DNA of 41,545 bases, from positions 1 through 41,545 of the forward strand of contig CAYZDF010000022.1 in NCBI GenBank assembly GCA_964477085.1. The letters are read 5' to 3'. This document shows, in pieces, positions 34,895 to 41,545 of this stretch; positions within the stretch are counted from its first letter, which is position 1, and each line of letters starts with the position of its first letter. The notes beneath the pieces were generated by a model, which was given only the letters and a program-made list of their open reading frames with translations, ran no database searches and was not told the DNA's origin. This DNA is from Dichloromethanomonas sp964477085 (GTDB lineage Bacteria > Bacillota > Desulfitobacteriia > Desulfitobacteriales > Syntrophobotulaceae). A program made the position numbers and the translations under genes.

Positions 34895-35160
34895 TACTTA
34901 ACTAAACCGCTTTCTTTTAACGAACTTATAAAATCTCGTACATCTTTGGCAGCCGTTTGCTCGTCAATTTCATACTCTGAAAGGATGGCCTTTACCAACT
35001 CTACTTCCTCAACATCATTTTTCTCCATGACCTGCCACAGCAAGGCCCCGCTTTGACTTAAGGTCAGTATCCCGTTAAACTGAACGACATTTTCCCCCAG
35101 AGGCACGACCACCCACTGTCCGGCAACTTCACGCAGCAAAAAACCTTCTTTAATCTTCAT
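34894..35160 (-). CDS. PqqD-like RiPP recognition element protein of the second operon
   Basis: An 88-residue PqqD-like winged helix (strands around GQWVVVPLGENVVQFNG, then helix SGALLWQVMEKND, and C-terminal VRDFISSLKESGLVK). Such proteins bind leader peptides. It overlaps the exporter gene by 11 bases and is followed directly by the S26-type peptidase gene. It is clearly related to but distinct from the PqqD at 19734-20039, suggesting each reads its own precursor. Confidence 0.82.
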   Translation of the reverse strand: MKIKEGFLLREVAGQWVVVPLGENVVQFNGILTLSQSGALLWQVMEKNDVEEVELVKAILSEYEIDEQTAAKDVRDFISSLKESGLVK

Positions 35161-36847
35161 AGATTTCGCCTCCTTTGATGATATCTTCTTTGTTTCCTTC
35201 CCGGATTCTTCCGTCTTCTACCAGTATTACTCTATCACAATACCGCAATGCTGTCAGCCTGTGCGTAATGACAAGACAAGTCCGCTGTGGCTTCATCATC
35301 TTGATCCCTTCCAGAACTTTGGTTTCAGAGCGCAGGTCAAGTGCCGAGGTTGCTTCATCCAATAACAATACCGGTGCTTTTCTTAATAACGCCCGGGCTA
35401 TGGACAAACGCTGGGCCTGGCCTTCCGACAAGCCGAGACTATTTTCTCCGATCAGCGTATTGATTTGTTCCGGCATCTCCAACACAAAATCCAAGGCCCC
35501 GGCTGCAGCCAGAGCAGCCTTCAGTTCCTCATCCGATGCCTCCCGTTCGGCAGTACGCAGGTTATCGGCCACCGTCCCTGAAAAAAGCGTATGCCCTTGC
35601 GGCACATAAGAGATCAGTCTCCTTGTGGCCGGACCCGCTTCGTACTTACTGCCTCTGCCGTCTGTGAAGTAAATATGTCCCCCGACCGGATACAGCAAGG
35701 CCAGCAGAAGCCTGGTCAGTGTCGTCTTGCCTTCGCCCGACGAACCCATGACCGCAATAATTTCACCCGGTTCAATCTCGACTGAAGCCTGGTTCAGAAC
35801 ATATTTTTCCTGCTCATAAGCAAATCTCACTTGATCGATGAATATCCCTGCCCGCTCTAACTTTACCGTCTCAACGCTCTCATCTTCGGTCTGCAGCTTT
35901 TCCAACTCCGTCAGCCTTTCGGCCGAACCAAAAATAGGGATAAACTCCTTAGAAGTGCTCGCCATGTTGGATACTGGTTTTTGCACCAGCCCGACCAGCT
36001 GTAAAAATGCCGTAAATGTACCAAAGCTCGTCTCGCCTTGCGCCAAGCGGATTACCCCCCAGCCAAAGGCCAGAAAATAACCCAGCCAATAACTCACTGA
36101 CAGGATAGAACTTGAAAAAGCGTTGAGACGTGTACGTTTCATAATGACATCGAGCCTGATATCTTGAAGTTTGCCAAGACTCGCGGAACGATCCCTTTCC
36201 AGATTAAAGGCTTTCACGATATTCATCTGATGTAAAGACTCCTGCAGAAAAGCCCTGTTGACACTTTCCAGATCCTGTATTTTTAAGTACAGTGCCTTCA
36301 GCCTCCTGCCGAAAAAACGGCTGAACAGGATACCAGCCGGCCCAAGTACAAAGACCAGCACAGCCATGACCGGTTCAAACATCAGCAAAGACGAAAACGC
36401 CACTACTATGCCGACAGCAAGAGAAATGACATTCGGCAGGACATAGACAAAACCATCTGTCACGGTATCAATATCACTGTTCATTCTCGTAATCAAGTCA
36501 TTGCTGTTATACCGGGAATAAGCCCGCCACTCGGTTCTGGCAAGCAACTGAAAGGTTTTCAGACGGAGAGTATTCGAAATCTGCTCCATACAGCGGTTTG
36601 TCCGAATTTTCTGCAGCGCATTCAGACTAATCTTGAGGATGATAAGAATGACAAAAATCCCGGCAACAAGACCCGTTTTGGACCAGTCCTGCGCCATTGC
36701 CGAGTCGATCATATATTTGGAAACAAAGGCCACACCTACCCCGCTTAAGGCGATAACGGACTGGATCAAGATAAATGAGATTAACTCAAATTTGAAGGGG
36801 CTTACCTGCCGGAACATCCATAGCGTGTTCTTCCAGATTTCTTTCAA
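35150..36847 (-). CDS. ABC exporter of the second RiPP-like operon
   Basis: A 565-residue exporter half-transporter, a paralogue of the 18035-19741 protein. It has an N-terminal membrane domain (about 15-305) and an ATPase with Walker A GSSGEGKTT, signature LSEGQAQRLSIARAL, Walker B VLLLDEATSALD and the switch His in VITHRLT. It has no peptidase domain. It overlaps the kinase gene by four bases and the PqqD gene by eleven, so the operon is tightly coupled. It probably exports the modified 69-residue peptide or its core. Confidence 0.87.
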   Translation of the reverse strand: MKEIWKNTLWMFRQVSPFKFELISFILIQSVIALSGVGVAFVSKYMIDSAMAQDWSKTGLVAGIFVILIILKISLNALQKIRTNRCMEQISNTLRLKTFQLLARTEWRAYSRYNSNDLITRMNSDIDTVTDGFVYVLPNVISLAVGIVVAFSSLLMFEPVMAVLVFVLGPAGILFSRFFGRRLKALYLKIQDLESVNRAFLQESLHQMNIVKAFNLERDRSASLGKLQDIRLDVIMKRTRLNAFSSSILSVSYWLGYFLAFGWGVIRLAQGETSFGTFTAFLQLVGLVQKPVSNMASTSKEFIPIFGSAERLTELEKLQTEDESVETVKLERAGIFIDQVRFAYEQEKYVLNQASVEIEPGEIIAVMGSSGEGKTTLTRLLLALLYPVGGHIYFTDGRGSKYEAGPATRRLISYVPQGHTLFSGTVADNLRTAEREASDEELKAALAAAGALDFVLEMPEQINTLIGENSLGLSEGQAQRLSIARALLRKAPVLLLDEATSALDLRSETKVLEGIKMMKPQRTCLVITHRLTALRYCDRVILVEDGRIREGNKEDIIKGGEIYED

Positions 36848-37722
36848 GACTGTATCTCCTTACGCACGAGTTCGACTGCTTCGCGGTCTGGCCGACACTC
36901 AAGCTTGTACACCGGGACTGTCGCAAGTATTTCATTCAAAGCATTGAGGCACATTCCCATAATAGCCTTATCATAATAGGGCAGAAAACACCGAGGTATG
37001 ATCTTGGCAGCCGCTTCAACACCGCTTAGCCTGCTGATCCTATTTTCCGGGGCCTGCTCCAAAAGAATAATTGCCCGCAGCGGGGCACAGTCATTCTCAA
37101 AATATACTTTGGTCCCGCTCCAGGGCGTCCCATAAAGGTAGACCGAATGATCGACTACTCTCAAGGCCGGCCTGTCATCATTCAGTACTCTGGCCCCCAG
37201 ATGTTCTACCCAGAGCTTGGCCTGGGTCGACTTTCCAGTCCCTGAAGGAGCAGTAAACATGATCCCTTTTCCTTCCCATGATATACCCGAAGCATGAATG
37301 ACCAAGCCATCTTGAAAATGAAGACGGTTCCTGAATAGAATTTCACATAAAAAACCATAGATCCCCAGCTCGGCCAGGGAATGATCTTTGAGATGGAGAA
37401 TTTCCGCCCTGCTCCAGTCCCAATTGACATCCGCCCTGCACAGCACTTCTCCGATATCCTGATCAGGGATATAAACGGAAGTCTTGAAAACATCTCCTTG
37501 CAGGCATATCCACTTGGCATCCCCGTCACTCAGGACGGCACCTTCCGGTTTTTGAATAGCATCAGCCTGTTTGACAGTGATCTCCAGGTCAGCTACTGTA
37601 GAATCAATCTCCTTACTACAGGAACAATGATTGGCGGCAAATGATGCCAAGGGGTCATAACCAACTAATCCTTCCGTCAATATCCTTATCGTCATTCCGG
37701 TAATATGATATAAGTATTCCAT
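36844..37722 (-). CDS. HPr-kinase-like protein of the second RiPP-like operon
   Basis: A 292-residue protein of the HPr kinase/PEPCK-like P-loop family with VIHASGISWEGKGI, Walker A APSGTGKST (158-166) and LNDDRPALR, matching the ligand and metal sites of the family. It is a distant relative of the kinase at 29041-29991. The start is ATG 37720-37722 behind GGAAGGGGAATTGAAGAG. It is the first gene after the precursor, from which a strong terminator separates it. The local precursor (37937-38146) ends in Arg and has no C-terminal Ser, so this kinase must act on another Ser or another molecule. Confidence 0.8.
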   Translation of the reverse strand: MEYLYHITGMTIRILTEGLVGYDPLASFAANHCSCSKEIDSTVADLEITVKQADAIQKPEGAVLSDGDAKWICLQGDVFKTSVYIPDQDIGEVLCRADVNWDWSRAEILHLKDHSLAELGIYGFLCEILFRNRLHFQDGLVIHASGISWEGKGIMFTAPSGTGKSTQAKLWVEHLGARVLNDDRPALRVVDHSVYLYGTPWSGTKVYFENDCAPLRAIILLEQAPENRISRLSGVEAAAKIIPRCFLPYYDKAIMGMCLNALNEILATVPVYKLECRPDREAVELVRKEIQS

Positions 37723-37868
37723 AGACTCTCTTCAATTCCCCTTCCTGCAGTATCTTGCTATCTGTCGCCGCTCCTATCCCTCCATGTAACAGGCGGCTTA
37801 TTCCCATCCGTGTACCACTGGCTAATATCGCGATATAAGCGAAAAATATGCTTTTCGCCATGGCAGTC

Positions 37869-37901
37869 AAAAAAATTGAACCTGTAATAATACAGGTTCA
37901 A
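37869..37901 (-). terminator. Strong terminator between the Gly/Asn-rich precursor and its operon
   Basis: Minus-strand TTGAACCTGT, six-base loop, ACAGGTTCAA (37876-37901), followed by seven T's. It lies 36 bases after the precursor stop and before the kinase gene. Partial read-through would give much precursor and little enzyme, as is common in RiPP operons. Confidence 0.92.
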
Positions 37902-37936
37902 TGAATATTATATCATATGTTGATGATTTTCTGCCA

Positions 37937-38146
37937 TTACCTTCCTCTGCCGTTACCATTTCCATTACCATTATTCCCGCCGCTATTGTTGCCTTTACCA
38001 TTTCCACGGCCTCTACCATTGTCATTGCCGTTTCCGTTATTGCCGTAGTCATCCCCTGGATATATCGGCGAAGAAGCAAAACAAGCCAAGCTCTCCTCCA
38101 CTCTCAGTTCGATATATTCCATCACCGGTCTTACATACGTTTTCAT
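37937..38146 (-). CDS. Gly/Asn-rich small peptide, putative RiPP precursor, under a c-di-GMP riboswitch
   Basis: A 69-residue peptide starting at ATG 38144-38146 behind AAGGAGGAAG. The N-terminal part is leader-like: Y4-x2-P7-x-M9 (TYVRPVMEYIELRVEESLA) matches the Y-x2-P-x-hydrophobic pattern of the other two precursors here. There is no hydrophobic signal peptide. After ESLACFASSPIYPGDD come about 38 residues of Gly and Asn with scattered Arg, Lys, Asp and Ser, ending GNGRGR. There is one Cys (22) at the leader/core border. The exporter, PqqD, kinase and S26-type peptidase genes follow, with no cyclase, so the modification is unknown. A low-complexity coding repeat cannot be excluded as a structural secreted peptide. 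Confidence 0.75.
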   Translation of the reverse strand: MKTYVRPVMEYIELRVEESLACFASSPIYPGDDYGNNGNGNDNGRGRGNGKGNNSGGNNGNGNGNGRGR

Positions 38147-38220
38147 AATTCTTCCTCCTTAATTGGAAAAATAATCTAATAATAGCTACATTTACTTAAT
38201 AGTTATTCTAAGTTATTAAG

Positions 38221-38275
38221 TAAAATTTAACCATCACTCATAGTTAAGTAATGGTTAAACATCCCTAAACTTAAC
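38221..38275 (-). promoter_or_regulatory. Expression platform of the 38-kb riboswitch: terminator versus antiterminator
   Basis: Minus-strand TTTAACCAT (38251-38259) pairs perfectly with ATGGTTAAA (38226-38234) and is followed by TTTTA, a terminator. Competing with it, TAGTTAAG near 38268-38275 pairs with CTTAACTA near 38240-38247. The first arm of the latter also abuts P1 of the aptamer, so ligand would favour termination (OFF, inferred). Confidence 0.75.
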
Positions 38276-38362
38276 TACCGGCGACCCGACTATCATAGCT
38301 TTCACCTTAGACTCGTGGTTTTGCGTCCCTGCCTTTCGACAGGTTTGCCTTTATCAGTAAGA
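38270..38362 (-). promoter_or_regulatory. Cyclic-di-GMP-I riboswitch before the Gly/Asn-rich precursor
   Basis: Minus-strand GGCAAACC (38342-38349), P2 CCTGTC-GAAA-GGCAGG, GGACGCAAAA (38329-38338), then a P3 and closing region nearly identical to the plus-strand aptamer at 33220 (AGTCTAAGGTGAAAGCTATG, then GTCGGGTCGCCGGTAG). One conserved G of the usual GACGCAAAG is A here; the rest fits the GEMM consensus. Confidence 0.9.
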
Positions 38363-38391
38363 AGTTTTACAGATAAATTAAGTTTGATTAA

Positions 38392-38420
38392 AATTTAACA
38401 CTATATAAAGAAAATGTCAA
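38392..38420 (-). promoter_or_regulatory. Promoter of the riboswitch/Gly-Asn-rich precursor transcript
   Basis: Minus-strand TTGACA (38415-38420), 17-base spacer, TAAATT (38392-38397), about 40 bases before the aptamer. Confidence 0.68.
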
Positions 38421-38479
38421 TACTTATTTTGTACAATTTTATAAAAATGAACATCTTTTTTTTAAAAGAGACAATAGTT

Positions 38480-38534
38480 CCGATGGGAAAACCCGTTGGG
38501 ACCAAAGTACCAAAAGTTTTTAATCGGCTTTTTT
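38480..38534 (+). promoter_or_regulatory. Structured leader with terminator-like end before the subtilase gene
   Basis: CCGAT (38480-38484) pairs with ATCGG (38523-38527), followed by CTTTTTT; inside is a GGG-AAAA-CCC hairpin and a GGGACCAAAGTACC segment. It lies 108 bases before the subtilase start. It is not a GEMM aptamer (the GACGCAAAG core is absent) and I do not recognise a known class. It could be a terminator of unknown origin or a cis-regulatory RNA. Confidence 0.45.
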
Positions 38535-38641
38535 GTAATATCAGCAAAGGAAAATTGTATTTGAAAGTGAAATCTGCCTACTGTAATATATTGGTGTTAC
38601 TATTAATTATTGGAGTCTTAATTATTCGAGGAGGAGAATTA

Positions 38642-41545
38642 ATGAAAAGAAAATCCATAAAAAAAATATTATCTTGTCTATTGGCTATTATGCTGATCCT
38701 GTCACTATCAGGGCCTGCTTTTGCCAAGACACAAGATCATGCAGTGAGAAAAGCAACAAAATTATCCCTGACTACAAATGTAAAAAAAGGCAAAAAAAAT
38801 GTTTCGCCTAATATCAAACAACTCTCGCCGCAAGCTAAAACAAGACAAGAAAATGTGTCCAGTGGAAATATTTCTTATGGAAACGCTGATCTGAAAAAGA
38901 AAGACGTCATCGTATCAAACATTAAAACAAAAAGTCAACAATACGCTACTGACAGAGTTATTGTTAAATTTAAAAATAACCAGGAAATAAAAAGTCTGGG
39001 CTGCAGCGTCTCAAACCTTAAACTCCGAACTGAAAAAAAATTAGGTGCAAGCGGTGCCCAGCTTCTTAAATTCGGCTCCAATACAACAGTTGATGAAGTG
39101 ATCAGAACCTTAAGACAATCAAAAGCTGTTGAATATGCAGAACCGGATTATTTCGTTTACCCCAGTGATCTCACTGTCAATGACCCTTATTACGGTATGG
39201 AATGGGGCTTAAAGAACGTCGGCCAGAACATACTTGGTAGCGAGGGTACCCCAGGTATTGACATCAACGTGGAAACTGCGTGGCAGACCTCTCAAGGCAG
39301 TAATAATCTAGTTGTTGCCGTTATAGATTCGGGAATTGACTATAACCACCCGGATCTTATCAATCGCATGTGGCAAAACCCGGGCGAAATCCCAGGCGAT
39401 GGCGTGGATAACGACGGCAACGGCTATATTGACGATATTCACGGCTACGATTTCCGGAATGGAACCGGAGATGTGTTTAACCCTTATGACGGTGACAGCC
39501 ATGGCACCCATGTCGCCGGCACAATTGCTGCTTCTGCTGGCACCACCGGTGTCATCGGGGTTGCACCGAATGTCAAAATCATGTCCCTGAAGTTTATAGG
39601 GCCGCAAGGCGGCTACACATCTGATGCTATCCTGGCAATTAACTACGCTAAGTCTCAAGGCGTTAAAATCGCCAATAATTCCTGGGGCGGCGATGAGTAT
39701 AGCCAGGCCTTGTATGATGCCATCAATAATTCCGGAATGCTTTTTGTCGCTTCAGCCGGAAACGCTGCTTTAGACTTGGATCAGAACCCGGTTTATCCGG
39801 CTTCCTATGACTGCGAGAATATTGTTTCTGTAGCAGCAATTGATAATACTGGGTATTTGACAGGTTTTTCAAATTATGGCAGTACCCAAGTTGATCTTGC
39901 TGCCCCAGGGTTATTTGTGCTTAGTTCCTTTCCCGAACAAATTGAGCGTGGCGCAGGCCTGCAAATCAACGCGACTGCAGGAACAGGCAAGAACTATAAA
40001 GCAGTTGTTCAGGGCTTTGGACTGCAGGAATTTTCCTCTGCAGCAACACAGCGAGACATCATGGTTAAAGCTTTAAACTCCCTGGGTATTACACCGCAGG
40101 ATCCTGTTTTATTAGTCGATGATGATGACAGCGGGAGCGGATATATAAATTGTCTTCCGATCTACCAAAATGCACTCGCTGGGTATAATGTCCATACTGT
40201 CAGCGTGGCCACAGGTTCCCCAGGTCCAACTGCTGCAGTAATGAATTCTTATAAAGCTGTAATCTGGTTTACCGGAGATTCATCAGGCCACGGGTATGCT
40301 CCTTTGACTGCCATCGATACAATCAGCCTTACCGATTACCTTGGCAGCGGCTATAACTCTCAAGGAGGCAATTTGCTCCTATCCGGGCCGGATATTTTAT
40401 ATGGTCAGCAAACTCCAACATTTATTAACGATGTTTTGCATACTCAGGTTATTCACGATGGAGAAATACGCACTTCATTAACTGGCAAAGATGGCACTCC
40501 CTACGCCGGAACAAATTATAATCTGGATGGATATCGAAGTAGCTGGAATGATCAATTAGAGCCAAATGACGCTAATGCGATCGTTGCTCTGGCCTGGCCT
40601 GCCACAGATGCTTCTTATGCTTACTTCTCCGGAACGTCAATGGCCGCTCCTCATGTTACCGGCAGCGCCGCCCTTCTGCTAAGTGCCTATCCAGCATACT
40701 CTCTAGATCAATTAAAGAACACACTGCTTAACACAAGTACGAAGCTTTCCTCCTTGACCGGTCTCGTTGCCAGTGGAGGTCTCGTGAATATTGGAAATGC
40801 GCTAAGCTATTCGCTTGATGACGATATCCCCGGTGTACCGCTTTATCCAAATATTACAGATACCCTACATCAGGACAACGACCTGGACGACGTTTATCAG
40901 GTTCCACTCACCAAAGGCCAAAAAATATCCATCACACTGAATTTTTCACCTGAAAATGATTTTGATCTCTACCTGTACAGTCCTACAGCGACAACCGTAA
41001 AGAGCAGCGATGAAATCGTCAGTCTGTCCGAAAACACTGGAACCTCCTATGAAACCATCAGTTACATTGCACAAGAAGACGGCATCTACTATATTGATGC
41101 CTACGGCTATGCCGGCAGCGGCCAGTATACGCTCGAAGTGCTGACCGGTGCCGGCACCGGTGCGGGACTATACCAAAATGACTCTCCCGAACTAACTTAT
41201 ACCGGCCCTTGGTCAACCATCACCAATCCCAGTGCCTCCGGCGGGACCTATGCCAGTGTGAACAAAGGTTCCTCCTCGGTTACTTTTTGTGTAAACGGCA
41301 CAGGTATTGTGTATAACGCCCTAAAAAACAATCAGCAAGGCATTGCCCGCGTTATCATTGATGAGAAAAACTATCTTGTCGACCTATACTCTCCATCCGC
41401 TGCCTTTGGTAAAGTTTTTGAAAAACTCGACCTGAACAACGGAACACATAAAGTTACCATCGAGTGGACCGGAAAGGCAAACCGCTCGGCCAAAAAATCA
41501 GCGACAAGCATCAATATCGATTCCCTGCAAGTCATTGCAGATCAA
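38642..41545 (+). CDS. Secreted subtilase (S8 peptidase) with inserted domain and C-terminal PPC domain, 3' end outside window
   Basis: The frame is open from ATG 38642 (behind GAGGAGGAG) to the window edge, 968 codons. A signal peptide (about 1-29, ending PAFA) and an I9-type propeptide region (DRVIVKFKNNQEIKS ... AVEYAEPDYFVY) precede the S8 domain. The triad is Asp229 (AVIDSGIDYNHPDL), His287 (SHGTHVAGT) and Ser666 (SGTSMAAPHVTG). Between NNSWGG and the catalytic Ser about 200 extra residues are inserted (roughly 440-630: DPVLLVDDDDSGSGYINCLP, GGNLLLSGPDILY), a GATase/ThuA-like fold by eye. After the domain comes a PPC-type beta domain (DVYQVPLTKGQKISITLNF) and then a further beta module. 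It is secreted and may process surface proteins or the exported peptides. Confidence 0.9.
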   Translation, partial: MKRKSIKKILSCLLAIMLILSLSGPAFAKTQDHAVRKATKLSLTTNVKKGKKNVSPNIKQLSPQAKTRQENVSSGNISYGNADLKKKDVIVSNIKTKSQQYATDRVIVKFKNNQEIKSLGCSVSNLKLRTEKKLGASGAQLLKFGSNTTVDEVIRTLRQSKAVEYAEPDYFVYPSDLTVNDPYYGMEWGLKNVGQNILGSEGTPGIDINVETAWQTSQGSNNLVVAVIDSGIDYNHPDLINRMWQNPGEIPGDGVDNDGNGYIDDIHGYDFRNGTGDVFNPYDGDSHGTHVAGTIAASAGTTGVIGVAPNVKIMSLKFIGPQGGYTSDAILAINYAKSQGVKIANNSWGGDEYSQALYDAINNSGMLFVASAGNAALDLDQNPVYPASYDCENIVSVAAIDNTGYLTGFSNYGSTQVDLAAPGLFVLSSFPEQIERGAGLQINATAGTGKNYKAVVQGFGLQEFSSAATQRDIMVKALNSLGITPQDPVLLVDDDDSGSGYINCLPIYQNALAGYNVHTVSVATGSPGPTAAVMNSYKAVIWFTGDSSGHGYAPLTAIDTISLTDYLGSGYNSQGGNLLLSGPDILYGQQTPTFINDVLHTQVIHDGEIRTSLTGKDGTPYAGTNYNLDGYRSSWNDQLEPNDANAIVALAWPATDASYAYFSGTSMAAPHVTGSAALLLSAYPAYSLDQLKNTLLNTSTKLSSLTGLVASGGLVNIGNALSYSLDDDIPGVPLYPNITDTLHQDNDLDDVYQVPLTKGQKISITLNFSPENDFDLYLYSPTATTVKSSDEIVSLSENTGTSYETISYIAQEDGIYYIDAYGYAGSGQYTLEVLTGAGTGAGLYQNDSPELTYTGPWSTITNPSASGGTYASVNKGSSSVTFCVNGTGIVYNALKNNQQGIARVIIDEKNYLVDLYSPSAAFGKVFEKLDLNNGTHKVTIEWTGKANRSAKKSATSINIDSLQVIADQ

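Noticed and set aside
37655..37870. 71-residue open frame between the Gly/Asn-rich peptide and the kinase gene
   Set aside because: It starts at the T-run edge of a terminator, overlaps the kinase start, has no ribosome-binding site and resembles no family.
38480..38534. A sixth GEMM aptamer
   Set aside because: GGGACCAAAG only faintly resembles GGACGCAAAG, and the GGCAAAC and P2 parts are absent.

Overview
The window looks like a chromosomal segment of a low-to-mid-GC, spore-forming Firmicute. The order (dnaK)-grpE-hrcA-hemW-lepA, spoIIP, rpsT/holA and the CIRCE-controlled heat-shock operon fit the Clostridia, most likely the Peptococcaceae/Desulfitobacteriaceae (Desulfitobacterium/Dehalobacter/Desulfosporosinus type). 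That placement is inferred from gene order and protein character, not from a database search. Two 100-N runs mark assembly gaps.

Region 1 (1-18000) is mostly housekeeping on the minus strand: dnaK (cut by the window edge), grpE, hrcA with CIRCE, hemW, lepA, murJ, spoIIP, a complete branched-chain amino-acid ABC importer (livF-G-M-H-K) behind an unusual tandem T-box leader, rpsT on the plus strand, holA and galU.

Region 2 (18000-41545) is an accessory region of surface proteins and peptide-modification genes. It has (i) an operon B2-PqqD-ABC exporter (20563 to 18035) and an operon HPr-kinase-like gene plus asparagine-synthase-like cyclase (29991 to 27113), which together make a full paeninodin-type lasso peptide gene set split by 6.5 kb; (ii) a second RiPP-like operon, HPr-kinase-like/ABC exporter/PqqD/S26-type peptidase (37722 to 34442), with no cyclase; (iii) three small precursor-like genes, two of them too short for ordinary gene callers (32869-33009 and 26747-26920) and one Gly/Asn-rich (37937-38146); (iv) large secreted proteins: a CWB2/FN3-like/clostripain protein, an NHL/CWB2 protein, a transglutaminase-like protein and a subtilase.

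The main discovery is that this 11-kb stretch carries five cyclic-di-GMP-I (GEMM) riboswitch aptamers. One precedes each of two precursor peptide genes, one precedes the NHL/CWB2 surface protein, and two stand in tandem before the secreted transglutaminase-like gene. Most have a visible terminator in the expression platform. I read this as a c-di-GMP-controlled surface and peptide programme in which the second messenger gates precursor peptides of lasso-like/RiPP pathways. The aptamers and ORFs are seen directly; the chemistry of the products is inference.
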